Under the pieces are notes generated by a model. It did no database searches, was not told the origin of the DNA, and worked only from the letters and a program-made list of their open reading frames with translations. This document shows, piece by piece, positions 24,453 through 33,294 of a stretch of DNA of 64,000 nt. Position 1 is the first letter of the stretch. Each line of letters begins with the position of its first letter. The DNA lies in the NCBI RefSeq assembly GCF_000331245.1, contig NZ_ANFZ01000008.1, positions 1 through 64,000 on the forward strand, given 5' to 3'. This DNA is from Blastomonas sp. AAP53 (GTDB taxonomy: Bacteria; Pseudomonadota; Alphaproteobacteria; Sphingomonadales; Sphingomonadaceae). Position numbers and translations under genes: made by a program.

Positions 24453-25889
24453 TCAATCGCCATCGCCGTTGCGGACCACGGCGATGGCGACATCCTGTGC
24501 GCTGCCGCTCGCCAATACCACCAGCGTGCCATCCGCCATCGTCTGCAGGTGGCTGCTTTCGTGCTCGCCAGTGACGATGTTCATCTGGGTCACGTGATAG
24601 ACCCCGGGCGCAAGTCCAGTGATCTCCACCGTGCTGGCATGGCCGCATTGCGCGCGGCTGCCCATCAGGCAGACGATCGCCTGGCCGGAATCGCCACATC
24701 CCATGACCAGCCCGTCGAAATTGGGGGCGGCTAGCCGGTCGCCCAAAGGCTGGCGGCGAAAGCTTTGCCAGTCGATCAGCGGCAGGAAACGCGCCAGCAC
24801 CGCCTGCGCCTCGTGCATCGCGGGGATCAGCACATGCGGATGGCGATAGGGCCAGCGCATGCCGCCGCCCGCTCCGCCGCTCGCCAGATGCGCCCATTGC
24901 GTCCGTCGGAAGCAATCGGTGTCGAAATCGTCGGGCAGCGTGATGTGCCGGTCCTTGAAGGCGTGGATCGGGCCATGCTCTGTATCAAGCAGCGGGCGGT
25001 CGCCAGCGCATTGCGCCAGCGCCGCGCCCATCAGCCGCATCGTCGCCTCGGCAGGTGTCAGGCTGTTGCGCGGTTGATCGATCGTGCCCTTTTCATACAA
25101 ATGCACGCTGGCAAAATCGAGACCGGGGTGGCGAAAGACGATGTCGCCCACCGCCGGGCGCTCGAGGAGCACCGGATAATAGACCGAGACCGTCTGCAGA
25201 TGCGCACGACCGTGCAGCGCAATCTCTTCGGCGCGCAGGGCGTTCGACACCTCGGTGACGAAATCGTGCGCCGCATGCATGTCGCCGCCGGCATAGAAGC
25301 TGTCGATCTCGTTCCACAGGTCCCAGCCGAACACCGCCTGGCTGTGCCCCCAGCGGCGGGTGGCAAAGCGCATCCGTTCGATGATCGCCGCGCGCGTATC
25401 GCCGCAGGTGAACATGTAGCGCGGGGACTGGCACGGCCCGCCCATCGCCCTCGAATAGGGATGCGTCTTCCACCGGCGTGCCATGAAGAAGGTATCGAAC
25501 GGGGTCAGCAGGAAGCGGATGTCGTGGCGCTCGCCCAGCGCGATCAGGTCGTCCCACAGCTGCACCATCCGCGGGCTGAACTGGCCGCAGCGGCTTTCCA
25601 GATGGCGATGGCGTACCTGGCTGTAGTCGAGCATCAGCCGCAGGCAGGTGACGCCGTGCGCCTTGAGGTCGGCGAAATGCCGGTCGACCGCCGCCGGGTC
25701 GCGCCGGCCATATAGCGCGGCGATATTGGGCCAGGTGATCGCCTCGTTATGCCCGACCGGAGCCCAATCCGAACCCGATTCGGTCTGGAAATAGGGCGCA
25801 CCTTCGGCACAGCGTATCCAGTCCGCAACGACAGCAGGCGCCGCGACCTTGCGGATCGCCGCCGGTTCCAAAGCCGCTGCGTGCCTCAT
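24453..25889 (-). CDS. GH5-like glycoside hydrolase (cellulase/mannanase clan A)
   Basis: A 478-residue TIM-barrel hydrolase without a clear signal peptide. The acid/base Glu is E194 in FGWDLWNEIDSFYAGGDMH. The likely nucleophile is E304 in LLDTEHGPIHAF. The stretch LKAHGVTCLRLMLDYSQ matches an early barrel strand. A beta-sandwich of about 90 residues closes the protein (TVEITGLAPGVYHVTQMNIVTGE). The start ATG at 25889 overlaps the stop of the upstream fusion gene (ATGA). It may trim or remodel a polysaccharide made with the help of its neighbour. The substrate is unknown. Confidence 0.8.
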   Translation of the reverse strand: MRHAAALEPAAIRKVAAPAVVADWIRCAEGAPYFQTESGSDWAPVGHNEAITWPNIAALYGRRDPAAVDRHFADLKAHGVTCLRLMLDYSQVRHRHLESRCGQFSPRMVQLWDDLIALGERHDIRFLLTPFDTFFMARRWKTHPYSRAMGGPCQSPRYMFTCGDTRAAIIERMRFATRRWGHSQAVFGWDLWNEIDSFYAGGDMHAAHDFVTEVSNALRAEEIALHGRAHLQTVSVYYPVLLERPAVGDIVFRHPGLDFASVHLYEKGTIDQPRNSLTPAEATMRLMGAALAQCAGDRPLLDTEHGPIHAFKDRHITLPDDFDTDCFRRTQWAHLASGGAGGGMRWPYRHPHVLIPAMHEAQAVLARFLPLIDWQSFRRQPLGDRLAAPNFDGLVMGCGDSGQAIVCLMGSRAQCGHASTVEITGLAPGVYHVTQMNIVTGEHESSHLQTMADGTLVVLASGSAQDVAIAVVRNGDGD

Positions 25890-28225
25890 TCGGCGGCCAC
25901 CACGCCCAGCCCTGCGAGCGCATCGAGCCGCCAGCGCGCATCCAGCCTGCGCCAGGTCGCCAGCGCCTGGCCGACGATCTGGTCCATGTTGTAATAGCGA
26001 TAGGTCGCCAGCCGCCCGACGAACGTGACATCGTGGCAATCGCGCGCGAGCGTTGCGTAGCGCCGGTACATCTCCTGCGCCGCCGGATTGGGCACCGGAT
26101 AATAGGGATCGCCCTCGTCCGCCGGATATTCGCGGGTGATGCTGGTCACGGGGGCCTCCTGCCCGGTCAGATGCTTGTATTCGGTAATGCGCGTATAGGG
26201 CGTTTTGATATCGGGGTAGTTGACCACCGCCGCCGGCTGCGCCTGTTCGGTTTCCAGCGTCTCATGCTGGAATCGCAGCGAACGATAGGGCAGCTTGCCG
26301 AGGTCATGGCCGAAATATTCGTCGATCGGCCCGGTCCATACCATATGATCCCAGGTGATGTCGTCGGGCAGGTCGGCATGGCTGATCCCGGTCACGATGT
26401 CGATCTGCGGATGGTCGAGCATCGCCTGGAACATCGCGGTATAGCCTTGATCGGGCATGCACTGGTAACTGTCGGTGAAATAGCGGTCATCGGTATTGGT
26501 GCGCGCTGGCACCCGCGCGGCGACGCTCTTGTCCAGCTCGGTGGGGTCGACGCCCCATTGCTTGCGGGTATAGCCCTGGAAGAACCTGGCATAGAGATCC
26601 TCGCCCACCTGCGCGACGACAGTATCGCGCGAGTTGCGGATCTCGCCGACATCGACCGCGACGGACTTCAGGTACGCCTCTGCCGCTGCATCATCCGCCA
26701 GATTCAGCCCGTACAGCCTGTTGAGCGTGGTGCGGTTGATCGGCATCGGCACCAGCTTGTCATCCACTGCAGCGAGCACGCGGTGCTCATAGGGCCGCCA
26801 GCCGGTGAAACGGGAGAGGTAATCCACGATATCGCGGCTGTTGGTGTGGAAGATGTGCGGCCCGTATTTGTGCACCAGGATGCCTGCATCATCGCGATGG
26901 TCAAAGGCATTGCCGCCGATATGGTCGCGCTTGTCGATCACCAGCACCGACTTGCCCGATCCTGCCGCAATCCGTTCTGCCATCACGGAACCGGCAAAGC
27001 CTGCGCCGACGACCAGCACGTCATAGTGACGGCGACGCGGAGCAAGGCGCGGCGTGGTGATGCGGCTGAGTTGCCGGGCGGCCAGTCCATCGTGCAGCTG
27101 TTGCGCGATTCGGGCCGTCATGCCGTTCCAGCTCTTGTCGGCCAGGCATTCGCTCGCCTCTGCGCGCCATGCCCTCCGATCCCTGTCGCTTGCCGCCAGC
27201 AGATCCTCGCATGCAGCAACGAAGCCTGCGGCATCCTCGGCGATGCGGATGCTGGCCAGCGCACCATAGGTATCGACCACATCCTTGATCGGGGTGGAGA
27301 CGACCGGCAGGCCGCTCGCCATATATTCGGGCGTCTTGGTGGGGCTGATGAACCGGGTCGAGGCATTGCGCGCAAAGGGCATCAGCGCAATGTCCCAGTG
27401 CACGGCATAATCGGGCAGCTGGCCATAATCCCTGCCGCCCAGCCAGTGGATATTGGCCGGCCGGGGCAGGTCATCGGGGCTGATCTTGACCACCGGGCCG
27501 ATCATCACGAATGCCCAGTCGGGGCGCAGCCGTGCCATCTCGCCCAGCAGCTCGAGGTCCATGCGCTCGTCGATCACCCCGTAGAAGCCCAGGCGCGGGC
27601 GGGGCAGGGCGGTCTGGTCTTCAGGTTCGGCAGTCTGACCTGCATCGCGCGCGAAATGCGCAATGTCGACGCCCGAGGGGAAGCACTGGATGTTGGCGTG
27701 GCGCCCGCGCCGCGCCTCGTACAGGCTGCGCCCGCCGCACAGCACCAGGTCCGCCCTTGCGATCAGCTCGGTCTCGCGCTCGGCAATGTCGCCGGGTGCA
27801 AAGGCAAAATTGGCCAGCTCGTCCATGCAGTCATAGACGATCAGGTCCGCGCGCACCGGAGCGCTGAACGCCAGCATCATCGGGGTATAGTACCAGTAGA
27901 CCAGGGGGCCGGCATGGCCCGCGACCTCGGCCTGCAACAGCGTGCGCAGCGCCTGTTCGGTCGCCGCAGCGTCGAGGCCCGCCGGCAACACCGGGATGGC
28001 GCGGACCAGGCCCTTGTCCATCGCCAGCCGCTCCAGCCGGGGCTGATCGGATTGCGGGTCGAACCGGGGCTCTTCCCAGTAGATCACGTCAAAGCTCTGG
28101 CTCAGCCGGCTCATGATGTGCTGCGGTCGCTGGAATACCAGATCCCAGCGCAGGTGCGAGAAGCAGACGATGACCGGACGCGCCGAGGGGGCAGGGGTTT
28201 GGCTGTGCTGGAAAGGGCGGTGCAT
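25886..28225 (-). CDS. Fusion of a glycosyltransferase and UDP-galactopyranose mutase
   Basis: A 779-residue two-domain enzyme. Residues about 15-385 are a GT4-type glycosyltransferase (VIVCFSHLRWDLVFQRPQHIMSRL, YYTPMMLAFSAPVRADLIVYDCMDEL, FISPTKTPEYMASGLPVVSTP). Residues about 400-770 are a flavoprotein mutase (DVLVVGAGFAGSVMAERIA, IDKRDHIGGNAFDH, YGPHIFHTNSRDIVDYLSRF, GYTRKQWGVDPTELD, ITREYP) that makes UDP-galactofuranose. The ATG at 28225 follows CCGGAG. A fusion would couple galactofuranose supply to sugar transfer. It forms an overlapping operon with the GH5-like gene. Standard Glf is about 370-390 residues and free-standing. Confidence 0.92.
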   Translation of the reverse strand: MHRPFQHSQTPAPSARPVIVCFSHLRWDLVFQRPQHIMSRLSQSFDVIYWEEPRFDPQSDQPRLERLAMDKGLVRAIPVLPAGLDAAATEQALRTLLQAEVAGHAGPLVYWYYTPMMLAFSAPVRADLIVYDCMDELANFAFAPGDIAERETELIARADLVLCGGRSLYEARRGRHANIQCFPSGVDIAHFARDAGQTAEPEDQTALPRPRLGFYGVIDERMDLELLGEMARLRPDWAFVMIGPVVKISPDDLPRPANIHWLGGRDYGQLPDYAVHWDIALMPFARNASTRFISPTKTPEYMASGLPVVSTPIKDVVDTYGALASIRIAEDAAGFVAACEDLLAASDRDRRAWRAEASECLADKSWNGMTARIAQQLHDGLAARQLSRITTPRLAPRRRHYDVLVVGAGFAGSVMAERIAAGSGKSVLVIDKRDHIGGNAFDHRDDAGILVHKYGPHIFHTNSRDIVDYLSRFTGWRPYEHRVLAAVDDKLVPMPINRTTLNRLYGLNLADDAAAEAYLKSVAVDVGEIRNSRDTVVAQVGEDLYARFFQGYTRKQWGVDPTELDKSVAARVPARTNTDDRYFTDSYQCMPDQGYTAMFQAMLDHPQIDIVTGISHADLPDDITWDHMVWTGPIDEYFGHDLGKLPYRSLRFQHETLETEQAQPAAVVNYPDIKTPYTRITEYKHLTGQEAPVTSITREYPADEGDPYYPVPNPAAQEMYRRYATLARDCHDVTFVGRLATYRYYNMDQIVGQALATWRRLDARWRLDALAGLGVVAAE

Positions 28226-28458
28226 CGGGAGTCTCCGGATCGGGGTATCGTCCGGCCCGGTTCGGGCGGACGAGTCGCAAATGGACAATCCGGCACCTAG
28301 GCCAGCGCATCCCGACGCGGTCTTACATAGGTGAAACCCGGAGTTTTCCGGAAATCTGGCGCAGCCTGACCCATGTTATGGGGCCGCGCTGCGCCAAGGC
28401 TCAGCCTTGCACCATCACGCCGGAACATCGTGTCCCGGTGCCAGATGGAGTGAAGGAC

Positions 28459-28674
28459 ATGACCAGTATTTTCGGAATGGCACTGCTGCCGCTGTGGATC
28501 ATGGGTGTGCCGGTCATCGGCGCGCTGATCAGCCTGGCGATGCCGGCCCCGCGCCACAACACCATGCCGCGCAACCGTCGCCGTGACGCGCATGTCGGCA
28601 CGACGCATATCGCAAGGACACAGGTGGGCACCCCCCATGTCGATGGTACGGCAGCGCCCTATTCGCGCGGCTGA
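28459..28674 (+). CDS. Putative small membrane protein, 71 aa
   Basis: A short frame with a ribosome-binding site (GGAGTGAAGGAC) before the ATG at 28459. One or two hydrophobic segments lie at residues 4-28 (IFGMALLPLWIMGVPVIGALISLAM), followed by a basic, His/Thr-rich tail. It is divergent from the glycosyltransferase fusion and upstream of the SDR gene. No family is recognised. It could be real, but the evidence is only the start site and the membrane helix. Confidence 0.45.
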   Translation: MTSIFGMALLPLWIMGVPVIGALISLAMPAPRHNTMPRNRRRDAHVGTTHIARTQVGTPHVDGTAAPYSRG

Positions 28675-28822
28675 TTCACCGTTCGGATGCGCCGCCTTGC
28701 CGTGCTTGGGCGTCAGCGCGCCTGCAACGTCTGCGCTGATGGTGGGTTGGGTCACCGTGACGTCTGTCGATGCGATCCGCCCAGAGGATCACATTTCACC
28801 ACCAAACAGAGGATTTCCCGTG

Positions 28823-29674
28823 ATGACCGACACCATTTCGAAAATGCACGAAGGCGAGCTTCCCGGGTTGGAGGCCGATCTGGACCCCAAGCCCGAATGG
28901 CAGCCGCGCTATGCCGGGTCGGCCCGGTTGAAGAACAAGGTGGCGATCATCACCGGCGGCGATTCGGGGATCGGCCGTGCCGTTGCCGTGCTGTTTGCGC
29001 GAGAAGGGGCCAATGTCGTGCTGTCGTATCTCGAAGAGCATGAAGACGCCAAGGACACTGCCCGGATGGTGGAAGCCGAAGGCGCAAAGGCGCAGATCAT
29101 AGCAGGCGATATCGGCGAGCGCGCGCACTGCGATGCCATCGTCGATCTGGCGATCAGCACGTTCGGCCGGCTCGATATCCTGATCAACAATGCCGGCGAA
29201 CAGCATCCTGACAAGGATATCACCGACATTTCGGACAAGCAGCTTCAGCGCACCTTCCAGACCAATGTCTATGGCATGTTCCACATGGTCCAGGCCGCAA
29301 TGCCGCACCTGAAAGAAGGTGCGGCGATCGTGAACTGCACGTCGGTGACGATGTACAAGGGCGCCGACGAACTGCTCGATTATTCCGCCACCAAGGGCGC
29401 GATCACCGCATTCACGCGCAGCCTGTCGCAGAACCTGGCCGAACAGGGCATCCGCGTGAACGGTGTTGCGCCGGGACCCATCTGGACGCCGCTGAACCCG
29501 TTTGGCGGGGCGAGCGAAGAAAAGCTCGCGCATTTCGGCGAATCCACTCCGATGGGCCGTCCCGGCCAGCCCAACGAGGTCGCGCCCTGCTTCCTGTTTC
29601 TGGCGTGCGACGATTCCAGCTACATGAGCGGTCAGGTGCTGCACCCCAATGGCGGGATCGTCGTCGGCAGCTGA
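28823..29674 (+). CDS. General-stress SDR family oxidoreductase
   Basis: A 283-residue short-chain dehydrogenase with the N-terminal extension typical of bacterial stress SDRs (LDPKPEWQPRYAGSARLKNKVAIITGG). The cofactor motif TGGDSGIG is at 44-51, NNAG at about 122-125 and the catalytic set is S174, Y187, K191 (LLDYSATKGA). The protein resembles the Bacillus YdaD/YhdF stress dehydrogenases. The substrate is unknown. The start is the ATG at 28823 with AGAGGA upstream; a GTG directly before it is an alternative. Confidence 0.92.
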   Translation: MTDTISKMHEGELPGLEADLDPKPEWQPRYAGSARLKNKVAIITGGDSGIGRAVAVLFAREGANVVLSYLEEHEDAKDTARMVEAEGAKAQIIAGDIGERAHCDAIVDLAISTFGRLDILINNAGEQHPDKDITDISDKQLQRTFQTNVYGMFHMVQAAMPHLKEGAAIVNCTSVTMYKGADELLDYSATKGAITAFTRSLSQNLAEQGIRVNGVAPGPIWTPLNPFGGASEEKLAHFGESTPMGRPGQPNEVAPCFLFLACDDSSYMSGQVLHPNGGIVVGS

Positions 29675-29835
29675 CCTGCCTGCGCGTCCTGTGCGGCTGT
29701 GCCTGAGACGAACCGACCTGATCCTAACCTGTGCAAGGGCCATTGCGGCGTTGTTTTCGGACAATGGCCGTGGTGGCCCTGCGAGCATCCCGGTCCCCAG
29801 GATGCGCGGCCACAGCAACAGGAAAGGAAGCCAAA

Positions 29836-30633
29836 GTGGCTGATAACAATCAGAACTGGACCGATCACGAATCGAACCTTCAGGGCAATCGCCGGTCGGA
29901 AAACGATACGGCGCGCTCTGCCAACCATCAGGGCGGAGGCGCAGGAGGGCTGTCCTCCCCCGCGCACCAGTCGTCCGCCCCGCAACAACAGGGCGGATAT
30001 GGGCAGCGCGGACAGGGCGACTATCAGCAGAGCAGCCATGGTCAGGGCGGATATCAGGATCGTGGTCATCGGGACCGCAGCCAGCCCGATCAGGATCGGG
30101 GCGGATCATCCTACCAGCCCGGTGGGCGATTTGCCGATCCTGCGGTTTATGGCGGTGGCGGCGGTTCGGGATCGAGCGGATATGGCGGCGGTGGCGGCTT
30201 TGGCCAGAACGGCCAGGATTATGCCCAGGTCGGCGGCTTCGCCCAGGGCGGTGGCTGGGGCGGGGCTGGTCAGGGCGACGATCGGTCGCGCGGCTATGGC
30301 CTCGACCAAGATAACCAGGGGCAAAACAGCCAGGGCCAGAATAGCCAGGGCCAGTACGACCAGCGCCAGGGAGGGCAGAGCCAGGGCAGCTATGGACAGC
30401 AGCAAGGCGGCGGCAACGATGATCGGCATCGGCACGACCCGCATTATACAAGCTGGCGCCAGAAACAGATCGAGCAGCTCGACCGGGATTATGAACGTTA
30501 CAACCAGCAGCGACAGAGCCAGTTCGACCAGGACTTCAATGAATGGCGCTCGAAGAATCGCGAAGACAATCAGCAGGCGACATCCGGGTCCGACACATCT
30601 GCGACCGAACCTAGCAAAGCCGACAAGAGCTGA
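29836..30633 (+). CDS. Low-complexity Gly/Gln-rich protein with conserved charged C-terminal helix
   Basis: A 265-residue protein started by GTG with a strong ribosome-binding site (AGGAAAGGAAG). Residues about 35-200 are dominated by Gly, Gln, Ser and Asn, with repeats such as GYGGGGGFGQNGQ and QGQNSQGQNSQGQ. The C-terminal 70 residues form a charged helix (HYTSWRQKQIEQLDRDYERY) that recurs in sphingomonad hypothetical proteins. No enzyme motif is seen. The composition is prion-like, and the protein could phase-separate or bind surfaces; this is inference. It follows the SDR gene and ends before a strong terminator. Confidence 0.8.
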   Translation: MADNNQNWTDHESNLQGNRRSENDTARSANHQGGGAGGLSSPAHQSSAPQQQGGYGQRGQGDYQQSSHGQGGYQDRGHRDRSQPDQDRGGSSYQPGGRFADPAVYGGGGGSGSSGYGGGGGFGQNGQDYAQVGGFAQGGGWGGAGQGDDRSRGYGLDQDNQGQNSQGQNSQGQYDQRQGGQSQGSYGQQQGGGNDDRHRHDPHYTSWRQKQIEQLDRDYERYNQQRQSQFDQDFNEWRSKNREDNQQATSGSDTSATEPSKADKS

Positions 30634-30671
30634 ATTTAACGCATGTTAAGTGCGGTGCCTGAAACCACCAG

Positions 30672-30698
30672 ACGGGGGGCATTTTGCCCCCCGTTTGT
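30672..30698 (+). terminator. Intrinsic terminator
   Basis: A perfect 9-bp stem (ACGGGGGGC/GCCCCCCGT) with loop ATTTT and a short T-rich tail lies 38 bp after the stop of the low-complexity protein. Confidence 0.85.
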
Positions 30699-30764
30699 CG
30701 TCGGTTCGTCGCGAAAGCCCCACCTGCTTATACCAGTATAGCGCTGCAGCCTGAACGAAATGAA

Positions 30765-30789
30765 AGTTTGTAACACGAGGGTACAAACT
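30765..30789. promoter_or_regulatory. Palindromic operator-like site before a Crp-family gene
   Basis: AGTTTGTA (30765-30772) and TACAAACT (30782-30789) are exact inverted copies with a 9-bp spacer, ending 14 bp before the ATG at 30804. The position suits autoregulation or a leader hairpin that masks the ribosome-binding site. Confidence 0.5.
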
Positions 30790-30803
30790 GAAAGTCTCAC
30801 CTT

Positions 30804-31436
30804 ATGACCATGCATGCGAGCTTGCCGATCGCGTTTCCGTCGCAATCCCGTCCGCCTTCCAGCTTTATCGAACCGCGATGCGATTTCATTCAGCAGGGCG
30901 ATACCATCCTGCGTCCGCGCCTGGTGCTGGAAGGCTGGGCTGCCGGGTATCGAATCACCTTTGATGGTCGGCGTCAGCTGACCAACCTGTATCTGCCGGG
31001 GGAAATCATCGGTGTATGGCGCACCAGCCAGCCCAGTTTCTATCATGCGGTCATGTCGGTGAGCCGCCTGTCGCTGGTCGAGTTCAACACGCTTCCCGAG
31101 AGCGAGGTGGTGGAAACCGAATGCGCGCTCATCGAACGGCAGCTGGAAAACAGCATCTTCCGCCTCGGTTGCCTCAATGCCTATGAGCGCATGGCGCACC
31201 TGTTCCTGGAACTGGGCGAGCGGCTGGAAATGCGCGGCCACGGCAGCGAAGACTGCTACCACATGCCGCTGACCCAGGAGCTGCTCGCCGATCTGGTGGG
31301 CATATCCTCTGTCCACGTCAATCGCACCTTGCAGCAGATGCGCGCCGACGGCGTGATTCGACTGGTCAACGGCCGTCTGGAGCTGGCCGATCGTGGGCAA
31401 TTGGCCGAAATGGTGAATTATCAGCGATTGTTCTGA
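30804..31436 (+). CDS. Crp/Fnr-family transcriptional regulator
   Basis: A 210-residue regulator with a short N-terminus. The effector barrel covers about residues 25-110 (DFIQQGDTILRPRLVLEGWAAGYRITFDGRRQLTNLYLPGEIIGVWR). The winged helix includes LTQELLADLVGISSVHVNRTLQQMRADGVIRLVNG. There is no FNR-type cysteine set and the cAMP-phosphate cassette is not obvious, so the ligand is unknown. The GRRQLTNLYLPGE pattern matches the group abundant in sphingomonads. It is followed by the mechanosensitive channel gene 12 bp later. Confidence 0.9.
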   Translation: MTMHASLPIAFPSQSRPPSSFIEPRCDFIQQGDTILRPRLVLEGWAAGYRITFDGRRQLTNLYLPGEIIGVWRTSQPSFYHAVMSVSRLSLVEFNTLPESEVVETECALIERQLENSIFRLGCLNAYERMAHLFLELGERLEMRGHGSEDCYHMPLTQELLADLVGISSVHVNRTLQQMRADGVIRLVNGRLELADRGQLAEMVNYQRLF

Positions 31437-31448
31437 ACCGCTTGGCAG

Positions 31449-32522
31449 GTGCCTCGTTATCGTCTGATGGATCAGACGGAATTATGGGACGCGCTGTGGA
31501 CACCGGCAGTGGCGTTGCTGCTGGTGTCGGGCGCGCTGGTTGCCCATCGCATCGCGATGTTCATCGCCACCCGCATTGCCCGGCGCACCACCACCGATCA
31601 GGACGAGGCACTGCTGGCGTGCGTGTTTCATCCGCTGCGCTGGATCCTGGTAGCGCTGTTGCTGCTGTGGATCGACGATCTGGCCGATCGCGGCGATGCC
31701 TTGGCGGATGCGGTCGTCGGGCTGGTCCGTATCGTTATGCCGATCCTCTGGGGCTGGCTGGTCATCGCGATCATCCGCTTCGCTCATGGCTATATCGATG
31801 CGCGCTCGGATGTCGCGGCAGAGGACAATCTGGCTGCCCGGCGCAGGCGCACGCGCGCGGAAATTCTGGCGCGCATCGCCACGGTGATCGTCGTGCTGGT
31901 CAGCTTTGGCCTGCTGCTGCTCAAGATTCCCGAGGTGCGTGAGATCGGCGTCGCATTGGTCGCCTCTGCAGGTATCGCCGGCCTGGCCTTCGGCGTCGCC
32001 GCGCAGCCTTTGCTCAAGAATCTGGTGGCCGGCATGCAGCTCGCGTTTACCGAGCCGGTGCGGATCGATGATGTCGTGGTTTATCGGGGCGAATGGGGCC
32101 GGGTGGAGAAAATCTCGCTGACCTATGTCGTGCTGAAGATCTGGGACGACCGCAGGCTGGTCATCCCGGTGGCCAAGCTGCTCGAGGAGCCGATCGAGAA
32201 CTGGACGCGCGAGACCAGCCATCTGCTGGGCACGGTGATGATCCATCTCGATCATGCCGCCGATATCGAGCGGCTGCGCGTCTGCGCGCTGGAGGCGGTG
32301 CGGGGCCACCGGCTGTGGGACGGGCGCGTTGCCGTCCTGCAGGTCACCGACATGACCGCCGACGTGCTGGAGGCGCGCATCCTGATGAGCGGGCGCAATG
32401 GATCGGAGCTGTTCGACATGCGCTGCGATGTCCGCGAGACGGTGGTGCGCTTCATCGCGGCAGAAATGCCCGAATCTTTCAACCGCAGCCGTCTGGCGCT
32501 GGAACCCCTGGAGGCCGCATGA
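31449..32522 (+). CDS. MscS-family mechanosensitive ion channel
   Basis: A 357-residue membrane channel. Hydrophobic helices lie at about 20-40, 65-80, 95-112 and 140-160. The pore helix and following beta domain are recognisable: VALVASAGIAGLAFGVAAQPLLKNLVAGMQLAFTEPVRIDDVV, then GEWGRVEKISLTYVVLKIWDDRRLVIPVAKLLEEPIENWTR. It should release solutes on hypo-osmotic shock, in keeping with the trehalose genes nearby. The start is a GTG at 31449 or the ATG at 31467; neither has a strong ribosome-binding site. Its stop overlaps the next start (ATGA). Confidence 0.9.
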   Translation: MPRYRLMDQTELWDALWTPAVALLLVSGALVAHRIAMFIATRIARRTTTDQDEALLACVFHPLRWILVALLLLWIDDLADRGDALADAVVGLVRIVMPILWGWLVIAIIRFAHGYIDARSDVAAEDNLAARRRRTRAEILARIATVIVVLVSFGLLLLKIPEVREIGVALVASAGIAGLAFGVAAQPLLKNLVAGMQLAFTEPVRIDDVVVYRGEWGRVEKISLTYVVLKIWDDRRLVIPVAKLLEEPIENWTRETSHLLGTVMIHLDHAADIERLRVCALEAVRGHRLWDGRVAVLQVTDMTADVLEARILMSGRNGSELFDMRCDVRETVVRFIAAEMPESFNRSRLALEPLEAA

Positions 32523-32821
32523 GCATCGACTGGATCACCATTGCAGGGACGATCGGTGCGTGCGCCTCAGTCGCCAGCTTCACCCCGCAGGCGTGGAAGA
32601 TCATCCGCAGCCGGTCGACCGAAGGGCTGTCGCTGCGGATGTTCGCGCTGACCAGCCTGGCCTTTGCCGCCTGGACCAGCTTTGGCCTGCTCAAGTCCGA
32701 ATGGACGCTGATCATCCCCAACGCCATCTGCCTGTGCTTTGCGTTGTTCATCCTGGCGATGATCGCGTTGCCGGATCGCAAAACAAAAGAAGTCGCCGAA
32801 AAGCTGGACCCGGCGGCCTGA
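32519..32821 (+). CDS. SemiSWEET-type sugar transporter (PQ-loop family)
   Basis: A 100-residue membrane protein with three predicted helices and the PQ motif at residues 23-24 (SFTPQAWKIIRSRSTEGLS). Bacterial SemiSWEETs form dimers that move sugars down a gradient. The ATG overlaps the MscS stop, so the two are translated together. The substrate cannot be told from the sequence. Confidence 0.88.
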   Translation: MSIDWITIAGTIGACASVASFTPQAWKIIRSRSTEGLSLRMFALTSLAFAAWTSFGLLKSEWTLIIPNAICLCFALFILAMIALPDRKTKEVAEKLDPAA

Positions 32822-32907
32822 CCCAGGGCGCCATTGGGTGCACAGCAGCCTATGTTGGCGCGTGGCGGGCGGCATTGTGCGGTTGTTCCGGGTAAAGGAG
32901 TGCAACC

Positions 32908-33294
32908 ATGAGTGCCGACCGCCGCCGGGAAATGGCCCGCGACCGCACCGATTTTGCCGAGGATCGCACGATTCTGGCGCACGAACGCAGCTTTGCCGGC
33001 TGGATGCGCACCGGCATGGCCGCAGTGGGCATCGGTCTGGGCTTCAACGCCCTGTTCCGTTCGCTGCAGCCTGAATGGGTGCCCAAGGCGATCGCGACGG
33101 CATTCCTGCTGGTGGCGGTCTATATCTTCCTTTCGGCTGAACGGCGCGCGCGCCGCATTCTGGACCAGCTCGATGCGCACAGCGTTTCGGCGCTCAAGCC
33201 GGTTCGCATCCAGCTGTTGTCGTGGATGCTCACGGTGTCGACTCTGGCACTGGTCGGCGCAATCTGGCTGCTGATCGGCGGTCAGTCTGGCTGA
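32908..33294 (+). CDS. DUF202 (YidH-family) membrane protein
   Basis: A 128-residue inner-membrane protein with three helices (about 32-50, 58-75 and 103-123). The DUF202 signature is DRTILAHERSFAGWMRTGMAAVGIGLG. The function of the family is unknown. A ribosome-binding site (GTAAAGGAG) precedes the ATG at 32908. Its end overlaps the convergent lipase gene by 13 bp. Confidence 0.88.
   Translation: MSADRRREMARDRTDFAEDRTILAHERSFAGWMRTGMAAVGIGLGFNALFRSLQPEWVPKAIATAFLLVAVYIFLSAERRARRILDQLDAHSVSALKPVRIQLLSWMLTVSTLALVGAIWLLIGGQSG

Noticed and set aside
26033-28300. 755-codon plus-strand frame antisense to the glycosyltransferase-mutase fusion
   Set aside because: The translation is low-complexity and rich in His, Arg and Gln with no recognisable fold; the other strand encodes two clear enzymes.
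13130-30700. EcfG-type general-stress promoters (GGAAC, about 17 bp, CGTT) upstream of the stress genes
   Set aside because: I looked at the divergent and upstream regions by eye on both strands and found no pair with the right spacing. GGAACC at about 16961 has no matching second element. The stress regulon idea therefore rests on gene content only.
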